From contig JACPFF010000026.1 in the NCBI GenBank assembly GCA_016183065.1, positions 1 to 64,000 on the forward strand: a stretch of 64,000 bases of DNA, read 5' to 3'. Under the pieces are notes generated by a model that was given only the letters and a program-made list of their open reading frames with translations, was not told the DNA's origin and did not search any database. Each line of letters begins with the position of its first letter. Position 1 is the first letter of the stretch. The translations under genes and the position numbers were made by a program. Positions 23,550 through 32,800 of this stretch are shown piece after piece. The stretch is from Deltaproteobacteria bacterium. GTDB lineage: Bacteria; UBA10199; GCA-002796325; JACPFF01.

Positions 23550-24264
23550 ACGACCGATTCAGTGTGTTTATCCTACTGTTTCGGTAGGTAGAATTCGGAG
23601 TTTACAACAACACGCGCAGGTCAGAGCGCTCCAAGACGGTCCGGGCCTGGAACTCGCCAATGAATATTTCCGCGAGGGATTGGCGGGTTCTCAGCCGACC
23701 ATGGTTGTGCGCGCAAGTGTCCAGCATCGCATAGAGCGATTGCGGCGATATGCACTGCGTGATGGGTATGGCGTGCGCATTTTCGATGCGTTTCGCACGA
23801 AGCGTACTCAAGCAGCAATCTTTGAAAAGTTTGAGCGGGATATTTGCTTGGCCCACCCTGATTGGTCTTCCGAGATTATTCGGATCGAAGCGCTGCGGTA
23901 TGTTGCGCCGCCCGACAACAGCCGGTACCCTGTGCTTCCACACAATAGCGGAGGAGCGCTTGATCTGGTGCTCACACGGGATGGGCAGCCCATTGATATG
24001 GGTACTCCATTTGATTCTCCAGCCGTTCTATCGGAGACGACCTATTTTGAAGGGGTACAGGGCCCCTATTCAGAAATGTCGGTTGAACGATGGAGGCGCG
24101 TGAAAGAAAATCGACGGATGCTATTCCATATCATGTGTTATCTCGGATTTACCGCACATGAGAGAGAATGGTGGCACTTTGACCTGGGAAATTGCCGTTG
24201 GGCAAATATATATCGGAGCGCTTGGTATTATCCCTCAATGGAAGAAGAGGTGATGGCCCTATGA
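23524..24264 (+). CDS. VanX-like D-alanyl-D-alanine dipeptidase (peptidase M15D)
   Basis: 246 residues. The zinc ligands are seen in LPHNSGGALDLVLT (SxHxxGxAxD type) and EREWWHFD (final His), with the catalytic Glu before WWH. The Arg-containing IFDAFRTKRTQAAIF is the substrate-binding loop of the family. No signal peptide is evident, so it acts in the cytoplasm like VanX/DdpX, splitting D-Ala-D-Ala. It overlaps the DUF819 gene (26 bases) and the kinase gene (four bases, ATGA): transporter, dipeptidase and sensor form one unit. Recycling or scavenging of cell-wall dipeptides is more likely than glycopeptide resistance, since no VanH/A are present. Confidence 0.85.
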   Translation: MGILNQFRERPIQCVYPTVSVGRIRSLQQHAQVRALQDGPGLELANEYFREGLAGSQPTMVVRASVQHRIERLRRYALRDGYGVRIFDAFRTKRTQAAIFEKFERDICLAHPDWSSEIIRIEALRYVAPPDNSRYPVLPHNSGGALDLVLTRDGQPIDMGTPFDSPAVLSETTYFEGVQGPYSEMSVERWRRVKENRRMLFHIMCYLGFTAHEREWWHFDLGNCRWANIYRSAWYYPSMEEEVMAL

Positions 24265-26282
24265 GAGTCCCCGTAGATCCAAGCGCCAATGAGGAGAAGA
24301 GTACTGCTCCCTTATTAAAAAAGATTGTGACAGGAGTCTTCAGTGCATTACTCGGCTTCAACGTTTTCGCCTTGTTTGCGTTCGGGATTTTCCTATGCGA
24401 TTCATTGTCGTCCCCACTTTTCTGGAAGATGCTCTCTGTCCTATTGATTTACGTGTTATGTACGGCGCTGATCGCGGCGGGATTTGTTTGGTGGTTGCTA
24501 CAGGAATCGCTGCGCCCATTGATCGAACTGATTCGATGGGCCCATCTCGCAAATAATTTGCAACCATTAACCCCTTCTGGAAAGTGCTCAAAAGAGATCG
24601 GAGAGATCTACGGTCTCTTCAATGAAACGCTTGCCCGCTTACGGTGTGCTCAAGAACAACGTGTTCTTTCTGGCCAGGCAGTGGCATTTGGCAATGTCTG
24701 TCGGCAAGTCGCCCACGACATCCGGTCGCCGTTGGCGGCATTGGAGGTGGCGACGGCGGGGTTAGCGGAGCTGCCGGAAGAGAAGCGCTTGCTCGTGCGC
24801 CGGGCCACGGCCCGCATTCGGGATATTGCGAATCATCTGATTGAGCAGGGTCGGATGGCCATTTTGAAGACGGGGGCCGGGGGAGCCACCACAACCTTGG
24901 CAACACCGGCAGGAAAAGAGGCGGTGTCTATCGAGCTGCTCTCGAGCCTCATTGATCCGCTCGTGACGGAGAAGCGCCTGCAGCATCGTGTGCACCGGGA
25001 GGTGGATATTCACGCGGAATTGGGTGAGACCTCATATGGTTTGTTTGCGGCGGTGCAACCCACGGAATTGAAGCGTGTCTTGTCGAACCTGGTGAACAAT
25101 GCGGTGGAAGGGATTGAGGGAGCCGGTACGGTGAGTGTACGCTTGTGTCCGTGTGGCGAGCAGGTGGGTATCGAGGTGCAAGACACGGGCAAAGGGATAC
25201 CGCCCGAGATCCTGGCGCAGCTGACCCAACGGGGGGTGACATTTGGCAAAGCGGGCGGCTCGGGGTTGGGATTATCTCACGCCAGGGAGCGGGTGGAGGC
25301 CTGGGAGGGGACGCTCGCTATCACCTCCGTCGTCGGGAGCGGCACGACCGTGACCCTCCGGTTGCCCGCGGCGGAGCCGCCTCCCTGGTTTGTGCCCGTG
25401 TTGACGCTGCGCGACGGCATGGCGGTCGTGGTGCTCGACGACGACCAATCGATCCATGACCTCTGGGACGGGCGATTGACCCCGTTGCGCCACCACCTGC
25501 CGCACCTCACGATGTACCATGTGACCACGGCGGAGGGAACCTGTGCGTGGCAGGCCCACTATGGGGCCACGGCGTCGGAGGTGCTCTATCTCTTCGACTA
25601 CGAACTGATCGGGCAGCCGTCCAATGGGTTGGCCCTCATGGAGCAGCTCCAGATCGCCCCGCACGCGATTCTCGTCACCAGTCGCTACGAGGAGCCGGCC
25701 GTCCGGGAAAAATGTGCGGCCTTAGGCGTGCGCCTCATCCCCAAAGGATTGGCGGGGTTTGTGCCGATCCAGGTGGAGACCGGAGACCAACGGCCACTGC
25801 CCATGACTGGCCCGGTGGCAATCACGCGCCGTCTGGACGGTGCCGACGCCCGCCTGCCCGCCGTCGCTGGAGCAGAGGCGGGACACCCGATGCCGGACGA
25901 CGATGTTGCCAGCCCGCCGCCGGGGTACCGCGTGTTGCTGATTGACGACGACGCCGGTATCCGGCTGGCGTGGAAGATGCAGCAAGCGGTCCTCGGCATC
26001 GACCAGCTGACCCCCTTCCCGTCGATGGAGGCGTGTGAACAGGCCCAGCCTGATTATCCGGCCTATGACTTTGCCTTTGTGGACAAACAGATCCCCGAGA
26101 GCGTGTGGCGCATTGATCAGGTGATTACGCATTTGCAGCAGGCGGGTGTGCAACACGTGATCGTGGCCTCGGGCGAATCGCTGGAGGCCCTGCAACAGGA
26201 CCCGGCCTGCCAGGGAGCGGATGGCTTTGCGCCCGAGAAAATTCCGGACAGTTTGCGACCGTGGGGGCGCAAGGCCACGTAA
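24261..26282 (+). CDS. Hybrid sensor histidine kinase with two C-terminal receiver-like domains
   Basis: 673 residues from the ATG at 24261, overlapping the dipeptidase stop. Two membrane helices (about 22-45 and 58-80) with almost no periplasmic loop, then a HAMP-like linker, a HisKA helix with His152 (CRQVAHDIRSPLAALEVA), and an ATPase domain with N-box NLVNNAVEGIE, DTGKGIPP and GGSGLGLSHA. Then come two receiver-like domains: VVVLDDDQSI...LFDYEL and VLLIDDDAGI...AFVDKQIPE, each with acidic pocket and phospho-acceptor Asp. The short loop suggests sensing in or near the membrane, possibly cell-wall dipeptides handled by its neighbours. Its HisKA DNA is 26 bases identical to the kinase at 62509. 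Confidence 0.88.
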   Translation: MRVPVDPSANEEKSTAPLLKKIVTGVFSALLGFNVFALFAFGIFLCDSLSSPLFWKMLSVLLIYVLCTALIAAGFVWWLLQESLRPLIELIRWAHLANNLQPLTPSGKCSKEIGEIYGLFNETLARLRCAQEQRVLSGQAVAFGNVCRQVAHDIRSPLAALEVATAGLAELPEEKRLLVRRATARIRDIANHLIEQGRMAILKTGAGGATTTLATPAGKEAVSIELLSSLIDPLVTEKRLQHRVHREVDIHAELGETSYGLFAAVQPTELKRVLSNLVNNAVEGIEGAGTVSVRLCPCGEQVGIEVQDTGKGIPPEILAQLTQRGVTFGKAGGSGLGLSHARERVEAWEGTLAITSVVGSGTTVTLRLPAAEPPPWFVPVLTLRDGMAVVVLDDDQSIHDLWDGRLTPLRHHLPHLTMYHVTTAEGTCAWQAHYGATASEVLYLFDYELIGQPSNGLALMEQLQIAPHAILVTSRYEEPAVREKCAALGVRLIPKGLAGFVPIQVETGDQRPLPMTGPVAITRRLDGADARLPAVAGAEAGHPMPDDDVASPPPGYRVLLIDDDAGIRLAWKMQQAVLGIDQLTPFPSMEACEQAQPDYPAYDFAFVDKQIPESVWRIDQVITHLQQAGVQHVIVASGESLEALQQDPACQGADGFAPEKIPDSLRPWGRKAT

Positions 26283-26300
26283 GAGTCAGGAGAATAACCG

Positions 26301-26504
26301 ATGGAGAGACCGCTTGCGAAACTCACGCATGATCTGCGGGGGGCCTTACAGATCGTGGTGGCCTTCGTACGATCTCGTGACGAGACATCACTGACAGAGG
26401 AACAACGTGAGCGGCGCGTGTCTTGCCAATCGAACATGGACACACTGCGCCACGGACTCGACGCCATCGATATCCTCCACAGAATGTGTTGCGGAAAAAA
26501 GTGA
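26301..26504 (+). CDS. Small stand-alone HisKA/DHp-like protein
   Basis: 67 residues, AGGAG eight bases before the ATG. The start MERPLAKLTHDLRGALQIVV resembles the phospho-accepting helix of histidine kinases (H-D-L-R), followed by a second helix (MDTLRHGLDAIDILHRM), a complete two-helix hairpin with no ATPase domain. It follows the hybrid kinase by 18 bases. The product of 59349-59777 shows the same pattern (RIHDLRGTLQVVTGFL). It could be a phosphotransfer adaptor or a dimerisation antagonist of the kinase; function is inferred from sequence shape only. Confidence 0.6.
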   Translation: MERPLAKLTHDLRGALQIVVAFVRSRDETSLTEEQRERRVSCQSNMDTLRHGLDAIDILHRMCCGKK

Positions 26505-26597
26505 AACCGTGCAGAAATAGGCGTGGAGTGCCTTTTGAGGCCGGATTGGCGGAATTTTTGTCTCTCGATGTTATGGGAATACGACTGACGGGACGTC

Positions 26598-27092
26598 ATG
26601 AAGACAATGGGCATTTATCTTCTGGTCACTGTCGTGGCTGTCGCAATGATCTGGGGCGTCATCCGGTATGGCCATAGGCTCTCCGCACCGCCAGCCCTTC
26701 CCGACCAGTGGATGATTGCCGAGGCGTCGCTCACACAGGAATGTCGTCTGCTGCGCCCGCGCGCCTATCCCCTCGTGGTGGAGCAATCCGGGGAGAGTCT
26801 CAACGTCGTGTGGGCAGGGTCGCCCCATTGGGCATTTCACGGGAAGATCGACCGACAAGGCCGGTTTCACCTGAGTGGTCGTCTCATGCAGCACGCGGAG
26901 CCAGGATGTCGCCGCGTCAGGATGACGTGGGAGGGAATTGCGGATCAGACCACGTTCGCGGGGACCGTACGAATCGTCAGCCCTGGCTGTCCGCTCTGTC
27001 CCGAAGGGTTGCATCTCACGGCAACACCCGTTTCACTGGAGCCGGAACCGCGCGAGGATCAGGGAAATCATCATGCACAGGCTCTTCCATAA
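26598..27092 (+). CDS. Membrane-anchored periplasmic hypothetical protein
   Basis: 164 residues with one N-terminal helix (MKTMGIYLLVTVVAVAMIWG) and a periplasmic domain of about 125 residues. The domain alternates beta-type segments (LVVEQSGESLNVVW, RFHLSGRLMQH, TFAGTVRIVSPGCPLCPEG) and holds several Cys, two in a CPLC pair. It overlaps the antiporter gene by 20 bases. No family recognised; a small beta-sandwich is likely. Confidence 0.6.
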   Translation: MKTMGIYLLVTVVAVAMIWGVIRYGHRLSAPPALPDQWMIAEASLTQECRLLRPRAYPLVVEQSGESLNVVWAGSPHWAFHGKIDRQGRFHLSGRLMQHAEPGCRRVRMTWEGIADQTTFAGTVRIVSPGCPLCPEGLHLTATPVSLEPEPREDQGNHHAQALP

Positions 27093-29187
27093 TCCCATGG
27101 CCTTGTTGCTCATCCAGGCCATGGTGATCATTCCCCTGGCGCGGATACTCGGCACCCTCTTTTCGAAAATCAACCAGCCCATGGTGATCGGGGAAATTAT
27201 TGCCGGGCTCCTCCTGGGGCCGAGCTTTCTGGGATGGATCGCGCCCGAGCTCTACCACGCGCTCTTTCCCGAATTTTCCCTCCACGCGCTCAATCTCCTG
27301 AGTCAGGTCGGCCTGATTTTTTTCATGTTCCTGGTCGGACTGGAATTCAATCCGCGTCTCCTGCGCGGTCAGGCGCGCGCGGCCTTGGCGACCAGCCACG
27401 CCAGCATTGTCTTTCCGTTTTTGCTCGGGACGATCTTGGCGCTCTTTCTCTATCCGAAGTTGTCCGACAATAGTGTCCGTTTTGCCCCCTTTGCCCTGTT
27501 TATGGGGGCCTCGATGTCGGTCACGGCCTTTCCCGTCCTGGCGCGCATTCTGACGGAACGGAATCTGATCAAGACCCGAATGGGGGCGCTGGCACTCACC
27601 TGTGGGGCGGTCGACGATATCACGGCGTGGATGATCCTCGCCTTTGTGATTTCGGTCGTGCGGGCCACAGGCGCGGCCCAGATGTTGACCGTCTTTGCAT
27701 GGACGGGACTGTATCTGCTCATCATGGTGCTGATGGCCCGACCGCTCCTGCGCCGCTTTGAACGGCGGTACAGCACGCGGGAAGGGCTCTCGCAGAATGC
27801 CGTGGCCGGGGTGATGCTCATGCTCCTGGCCTCGGCGCTGGCGACGGAGCTGATCGGCATTCATGCCCTGTTCGGGGCCTTTTTTCTTGGCGCGATCATG
27901 CCCAACGAAACCGCATTTGTGCGCAATTTGACGGAGAAGATCGAGGACATTGTGGTGCTCTTCATGCTCCCGCTCTTCTTTGCCTTTACGGGGCTCAAGA
28001 CGCAGATCGGTCTGGTTGATACCCCCGAATTATGGGTGATCACGGCCATTATTATGGCGATCGCCTGTGTGGGCAAATTTGGCGGGAGCTGTCTGATTTC
28101 GAAATTGGCGGGATGTAGTTGGCGCGAATCCTCGGCGATCGGCATTCTCATGAACACGCGGGGACTCATGGAGTTGATTATCCTGAATATCGGGCTCAAT
28201 TTTGGCGTCATCTCGCCGCTCCTCTTCACGATGCTCGTGCTCATGGCCCTCCTCACAACGCTCATCACGACGCCGCTCCTGGCTTGGATTTATCCGGATG
28301 CCTTGATTGTCGCCGATGGCGCGGAGATCATGTCAAAGGCGGAGAAACCCTACACCGTGCTTGTGGCGATCTCGCTCCCGCGTTCTGCCCAGGGCCTGAT
28401 GACCATTGCCGCCGCGGTGATGGGGAAGATGACGCACACCCGCATTTACGCCCTCCACTTGACGCACGCCGGCACGCGGCCATCGAGTTACGTGAAGCGG
28501 GGCGAGTCGCTTTCCGAGATCGATCCCATTCTCCCACTCATCGAGCACGCCAAGGCGAAGGGCCAGGAGATTCGGCCCCTCACCTTTTATACGCACGATC
28601 CGAGCGAAGACATCGTCGATGTCGCCAAAACCAAGAGAGCGGATCTGATCCTCCTCGGTTGGCACAAGCCGATCTTCGGGGGGAGGGTGTTGGGAGGAAC
28701 GGTGCGACAGGTGCTCAATGCCGCGACGTGCGACGTCGGTGTGTTTATTGATCGGGGCATGAACGATGTCCGTCGCATTCTCGTCCCCATTGTGAAATGT
28801 TTTCATGACCGGGCCGCCATTCAGCTGGCCAAGCAGATCGCCGCGCACTTCACGGCCCAGGTGACGCTGTTTCATGTCCTTCCCGCCGGGCTGGCGCCAG
28901 TTGCAAAGGCTGTTCCGGTCGGTGGCGGACCCGAGACCTCCACCGAGGATCAGACCTTTTTCGATCCGGACACCCATGGAGAGGTCGTCTTGATGACCCG
29001 CCAGCACGATTCTCCCGCGGATGTGGTGCTGGAAGAAGCCACAAAGGGATATGACCTGATCGTCATCGGGGTGTCGGAAGAGTTCGCACTGGAGCCGCGC
29101 CTTTTTGGTTGGCGGTCGGAAAAGCTTGCCGAACAATCGCCGACGTCATTGCTCATCGTCCGCCGTGCCCCGCAAACAAAGGCTTAG
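27073..29187 (+). CDS. CPA2-family cation/proton antiporter with two USP-type domains
   Basis: 704 residues from the ATG at 27073. Residues ~1-400 form twelve to thirteen helices of the Na+(K+)/H+ exchanger fold, with INQPMVIGEIIAGLLLGPSF, GLIFFMFLVGLEF, the ion-site region SMSVTAFPVLARIL and CGAVDDITAW (Asp-Asp). After LAWIYPDA two tandem universal-stress-protein-like domains follow (about 430-550 and 560-700), with LILLGWHKPIFGGRVLGGTV and YDLIVIGVSEEF as their nucleotide-loop regions. Known members such as KefB/GerN relatives exchange K+ or Na+ for H+; the USP part presumably senses a nucleotide. Confidence 0.88.
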   Translation: MHRLFHNPMALLLIQAMVIIPLARILGTLFSKINQPMVIGEIIAGLLLGPSFLGWIAPELYHALFPEFSLHALNLLSQVGLIFFMFLVGLEFNPRLLRGQARAALATSHASIVFPFLLGTILALFLYPKLSDNSVRFAPFALFMGASMSVTAFPVLARILTERNLIKTRMGALALTCGAVDDITAWMILAFVISVVRATGAAQMLTVFAWTGLYLLIMVLMARPLLRRFERRYSTREGLSQNAVAGVMLMLLASALATELIGIHALFGAFFLGAIMPNETAFVRNLTEKIEDIVVLFMLPLFFAFTGLKTQIGLVDTPELWVITAIIMAIACVGKFGGSCLISKLAGCSWRESSAIGILMNTRGLMELIILNIGLNFGVISPLLFTMLVLMALLTTLITTPLLAWIYPDALIVADGAEIMSKAEKPYTVLVAISLPRSAQGLMTIAAAVMGKMTHTRIYALHLTHAGTRPSSYVKRGESLSEIDPILPLIEHAKAKGQEIRPLTFYTHDPSEDIVDVAKTKRADLILLGWHKPIFGGRVLGGTVRQVLNAATCDVGVFIDRGMNDVRRILVPIVKCFHDRAAIQLAKQIAAHFTAQVTLFHVLPAGLAPVAKAVPVGGGPETSTEDQTFFDPDTHGEVVLMTRQHDSPADVVLEEATKGYDLIVIGVSEEFALEPRLFGWRSEKLAEQSPTSLLIVRRAPQTKA

Positions 29188-29273
29188 GGAGGTTGTCATC
29201 GTGAAACGACCGGAAATTTTTCTATTGAACCATGGTCATTTCAGATATGCCATGGAACAGAGCGAGGTCTGAT

Positions 29274-29942
29274 ATGCGACGAATCACGATATGGTTTGGT
29301 CTTCTCTGTATTGGACTCCTCTGCACCTGGAGTCGGTTGGGCCTGGCCACGACGCCCTGTGTTGTTGACTACCGCGTCCTCGGTTTTTCGCAGGATTGGC
29401 AACAGGCCTATTGGGAACTCGTGATTGGGAGTGAGTGTGCGCCGGCATTGGCACTCTTCCGCTACGACTTTGCCCAAAATCGCGCGGAGAAATTATTCTG
29501 GGCGTATGACGATGACGCACAATTTAAAAAAGGACGCTTGGAGGTGCGAAAGGACGTTTATGAGACGAGAAAAGGCGCGATGGTCAAATCGCTCCAGACC
29601 GCGCCGACGGACGGGAGAGGGAATCAGCAAGGCGCTGTGCTGGCACCAGCGACGTTTGATTGTCGGAACAAGATCACCACAGTCAACGACCTCCCCTGCC
29701 TACTCCGACTCACACGGGGAGCAAAGATCTGTACGTTTTCACGCGAAACGTTCGCGGACAAAGAAGCATATGTCACGGAGCTTATTCGTCCGACGGAGAG
29801 TTACTTCAATCCCCGCTATACGAGTTGGATTGTCCTGCAGGAACACTGTAGTGTGGCGCAGACGCCCTGCTACAACGAAGAGACCCACGCCTGGAATCCC
29901 GCCCCGGCATTGGCGATTTACGATGAGCGGACGTGCATCTGA
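29274..29942 (+). CDS. Secreted hypothetical protein
   Basis: 222 residues from the ATG at 29274. The signal peptide MRRITIWFGLLCIGLLCTWS precedes a periplasmic domain with nine Cys (e.g. TPCVVDYRVLGFS, CRNKITTVNDLPCLLRL, EHCSVAQTPCYNEE), likely forming disulfides. No recognised domain. It is followed 33 bases later by another secreted protein on the same strand; the two are probably co-expressed. Confidence 0.65.
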   Translation: MRRITIWFGLLCIGLLCTWSRLGLATTPCVVDYRVLGFSQDWQQAYWELVIGSECAPALALFRYDFAQNRAEKLFWAYDDDAQFKKGRLEVRKDVYETRKGAMVKSLQTAPTDGRGNQQGAVLAPATFDCRNKITTVNDLPCLLRLTRGAKICTFSRETFADKEAYVTELIRPTESYFNPRYTSWIVLQEHCSVAQTPCYNEETHAWNPAPALAIYDERTCI

Positions 29943-29975
29943 CAGAAGAATGACAGGCGTTGATATGGAGGTCCC

Positions 29976-30803
29976 ATGCGATCGCTCGTAAAACGGTATG
30001 GATGGAATCTTGTTGTGCTGCTCTCTGTGGTTGCACCGCTCCATGCTGCGTCGGCGGCAGAGCCGTATCTCGAGGTGCCGATCGGACGATTTGCGAGACT
30101 GGTGCAGGCGGTGGATGCGGCCAAGGAGGCCTCGCGCCGCTTGCAGTATCCCATCGCGGAAGAGACATTGCGGATTCCCGCCACGAAGACGCGCCACGTG
30201 GGACGCGTGGTCGAGATCTTTGCCGAGCCCGAAGGGACGCTGGTCGTGAGCGTACTCCTCATGAGCAATGCCACGGGGTCCAGGGAACGGGACTACTATC
30301 TCCAGCAGATCAAGACGGTCTATCCGCAGGTGGTGCTGACACCACGACGACTCGACCCGGCGCAGGTGACCATCGATCCATTCTACGCCGCCTATGCGGT
30401 GTCGCAGGTGGTCATCCTGGGGAGCTACCCGCAGTATCAGGATGCGCTGACCAAGGTGCGTACGCTTTCACAGGCGAGCACGATTCCCTACGATGCCAGA
30501 GGGATGGTCTATGACCGGCGGAAAGGCCTGATTTGGCCGGACCGCGACGTGGACAATCCTTTTGCCGGGTCGTATCTGGCACGCCGCGATAATGCGTGCG
30601 ACACCGAAGGTCCATATTGCCTGACCATTGAGCGCTCTGAATTCTACGAAGGCTTTACGCCGGGATACTATATCATTGTCGGGGGCATTTTTGCTGCGGA
30701 CGGCGAACGGCAGGCTGTGGAACAACTGCTGACACGCATTCGCCCGCATCTCCCCGACGCCTATGTCAAACGGACATCGATTTACATGGGCTGCAATTCG
30801 TAA
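29976..30803 (+). CDS. Secreted hypothetical protein
   Basis: 275 residues. A signal peptide (MRSLVKRYGWNLVVLLSVVA ... ASAAEP) is followed by a soluble domain. Two segments look like repeated ferredoxin-like/SPOR-type folds: RDYYLQQIKTVYPQVVLTPR with YAAYAVSQVVILGSYPQYQD, and YIIVGGIFAADGERQAVEQL with IRPHLPDAYVKR. GSYPQYQDALTKVRTL recalls SPOR-domain peptidoglycan binding, but the match is weak. It ends seven bases before the convergent peroxiredoxin gene. Confidence 0.65.
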   Translation: MRSLVKRYGWNLVVLLSVVAPLHAASAAEPYLEVPIGRFARLVQAVDAAKEASRRLQYPIAEETLRIPATKTRHVGRVVEIFAEPEGTLVVSVLLMSNATGSRERDYYLQQIKTVYPQVVLTPRRLDPAQVTIDPFYAAYAVSQVVILGSYPQYQDALTKVRTLSQASTIPYDARGMVYDRRKGLIWPDRDVDNPFAGSYLARRDNACDTEGPYCLTIERSEFYEGFTPGYYIIVGGIFAADGERQAVEQLLTRIRPHLPDAYVKRTSIYMGCNS

Positions 30804-30809
30804 CCGTGG

Positions 30810-31397
30810 TTATCCCGCGAAATACGCCTTGAGACCGGCTGGATCGGCTTTCATGGTCCGGTCGCCCTGGTGCCAGTTGGCCGGGCAGACCTCGCCGTGC
30901 GTCTCGAAGAATTGCAGCGCATCGACCATGCGGAGGGCCTCGTCGACACTGCGTCCCAGCGGCAGGTCATTGACCACCTGATGACGGACGATGCCGGTCT
31001 TGTCGATCAGGAAGAGTCCGCGGAGCGCAACTCCGAGATCTTCGACGAGCACGTCGTACGCCCGCGCAATGTTTTTTTGGAGATCGGAGACAATCGGATA
31101 CGTGACGCCGGTAATACCGCCCTGCGCCCGCGGTGTGTTCAACCAGGCAACGTGCGAAAAATGCGAGTCGACCGAGCAGCCAATGACCTGCACGCCCCGT
31201 TTTTCAAATTCAGAGAGGGATTCCTGAAAGGCATGTAATTCGGTCGGACAGACGAAGGTGAAATCGAGGGGGTAGAAAAAGAGGAGGACGTGTTTTTTCC
31301 CCGCAAACTGTGCGAGTGAAAAATTGGGGACCATTTCTCCACGAACAACGGCCATGGAACCAAAATCAGGTGCTTTTTTGCCCACGAGTACGCTCAT
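30810..31397 (-). CDS. Typical 2-Cys peroxiredoxin (AhpC/TSA family)
   Basis: 195 residues from the ATG at 31397. Peroxidatic Cys in FYPLDFTFVCPTELHAFQES and resolving Cys in HGEVCPANWHQGD give the standard two-cysteine mechanism, reducing peroxides with thioredoxin-like donors. Length and motifs are complete. It reads convergently with the secreted protein at 29976, and a terminator for the upstream cytochrome gene lies in its promoter region, so it probably has its own promoter. Confidence 0.95.
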   Translation of the reverse strand: MSVLVGKKAPDFGSMAVVRGEMVPNFSLAQFAGKKHVLLFFYPLDFTFVCPTELHAFQESLSEFEKRGVQVIGCSVDSHFSHVAWLNTPRAQGGITGVTYPIVSDLQKNIARAYDVLVEDLGVALRGLFLIDKTGIVRHQVVNDLPLGRSVDEALRMVDALQFFETHGEVCPANWHQGDRTMKADPAGLKAYFAG

Positions 31398-31490
31398 AAT
31401 GTCCTCCATGCCCGGTGACCGGTTTCATGCCAGTTGTGACTGAAGGTCTTCTCTTGCCTTGCGCGGTGCGCGATCGCAAGCGGAAAGAAA

Positions 31491-31522
31491 AAATCCCCCA
31501 AGAGGGGTCTCTTGGGGGATTT
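31491..31522 (-). terminator. Intrinsic terminator of the small cytochrome c gene
   Basis: A perfect 14-base-pair stem, AAATCCCCCAAGAG (31491-31504) with CTCTTGGGGGATTT (31509-31522), and a four-base loop. Read on the minus strand it is followed by TTTCTTT, extending a U-run. It lies 22 bases after the stop of the cytochrome gene at 31544. Confidence 0.85.
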
Positions 31523-31543
31523 CCCACCGATGTGTGGGCCCGA

Positions 31544-31756
31544 TTATTTTGCCCCGCAACCATCGAGCGATTTTTTCGCCTTAAAACAGTTCCCGACGTC
31601 ATTCAAATCCTTGGCGCCGGCCTTTACGTGACACGTGGTGCATGGCTTGTTGCCGACCTGCTTGCTGAAAGTTGGCGTGGCAAAGAGTGTTGAAATGCCA
31701 ATGGTTGGTACCGCCATGACCGCTGCCGCAAGGGCAATGAGTTGCGTCTTTTTCAT
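31544..31756 (-). CDS. Small periplasmic monohaem c-type cytochrome
   Basis: 70 residues from the ATG at 31756, which has AGGAGGAG just upstream. The signal peptide MKKTQLIALAAAVMAVPTIG is followed by a mature chain of about 45 residues with one CTTCH site (NKPCTTCHVKAGAKDLNDVG). No obvious distal Met is present, and two further Cys (NCFKAKKSLDGCGAK) could form a disulfide. Very short c-type cytochromes of this kind occur in metal-reducing and related deltaproteobacteria. Single-gene unit with its own terminator. Confidence 0.82.
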   Translation of the reverse strand: MKKTQLIALAAAVMAVPTIGISTLFATPTFSKQVGNKPCTTCHVKAGAKDLNDVGNCFKAKKSLDGCGAK

Positions 31757-32041
31757 CTCTCCTCCTGGAGGGTTAACGACATTCACATGCCAACAAACAG
31801 GTATCAAGATCAATCACTTTTTTGCGATGACGACAATGATATCCATCATATTTTTTTTTACCACGGTTTTACCGTCCGCGTCAGCCTGGAGTCCACCCTG
31901 CTCTTCTCTTCAACGCCATGATAGGGATCATACGACATGTGTCAATCAGTCATTCACGCCTTTTTTCCCCTTGCTTTCCCGTCAGGACCTGCTAGCGGCG
32001 CCGCTGAACACCCAATGGCGGGTCTTTCGCAAGGAGGGCGT

Positions 32042-32764
32042 ATGAAACGATTCAGTTGGTGTCTGGTCGCCATGCTCATGATGGGCTGTGGCGGTGGTGA
32101 GAGTGGCAACGCCGATGATACTGAAGGGGCATCGACCAACGGGGCAGTCTCCTCTAGCGGTGCAACGACGGCCACTGAGGCCCAGACAGAAACCGCAGTG
32201 AGCTCGGCGATGGGAGCAGTGGAAGTCGCCATGACGGCGGCGTTTGGGGGACTCAGTGCGGAAGTGGCCAAGGGTGTGGCGGGGGTTGGCACTCTCCCGT
32301 TACTTACGAAACAGGTCCCGGCGACTGTAAAAGCAATGACGTTGCAGGAAACCACAACGTGTACCCCTGGCGCTCTGCCGGATGTGGTGGGTGGAGATTT
32401 TAGTGGGACGATCACGGGGACGGAGATCGATCCGGATGGGAGCGGGACCTGCGCGATCATGTTCGATACCGACGATTCGACGGTCGGGATGGTGCTCGAT
32501 TGCGATCAATTCACGCTCGGCAATGCCATGGACGATGCGGTGATTGACGGCAAGGTCGGCTTTTCCGGTCTGTTTGGTGGAGAGATTGCCACCATGTCGT
32601 ACGGCTCCGAGAATTTTTTCATTACCCTTGCTGATGGAACGAATTGCGAACTCGTGCTGAACTTCGGCGTGACACTCAATGTCTCCGCCAATACGATCAG
32701 TTACAACGGCTGTGCAACGTTCTGCGGCAGCGGGTACACCATCTCCGGGACAGATACTTTCTAG
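32042..32764 (+). CDS. Hypothetical lipoprotein
   Basis: 240 residues; AAGGAGG precedes the ATG at 32042. Lipoprotein signal MKRFSWCLVAMLMMGCGGG with lipobox MMGC. A Ser/Thr/Ala-rich linker (residues 20-60) leads to a domain rich in beta-type segments with Cys pairs (TTTCTPGALPD, DGSGTCAIMFDT, CATFCGSGYTI). No enzyme motif. It is the first gene in a plus-strand group with the methyltransferase 36 bases downstream. Confidence 0.65.
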   Translation: MKRFSWCLVAMLMMGCGGGESGNADDTEGASTNGAVSSSGATTATEAQTETAVSSAMGAVEVAMTAAFGGLSAEVAKGVAGVGTLPLLTKQVPATVKAMTLQETTTCTPGALPDVVGGDFSGTITGTEIDPDGSGTCAIMFDTDDSTVGMVLDCDQFTLGNAMDDAVIDGKVGFSGLFGGEIATMSYGSENFFITLADGTNCELVLNFGVTLNVSANTISYNGCATFCGSGYTISGTDTF

Positions 32765-32800
32765 TCCGGGCCGGTTTTTTTCGGCACGCAGACGATCGGC

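Noticed and set aside
23524-24264. Glycopeptide resistance locus
   Set aside because: Only a VanX-like gene is present; VanH- and VanA-type genes are missing and the neighbours are DUF819 and a kinase.
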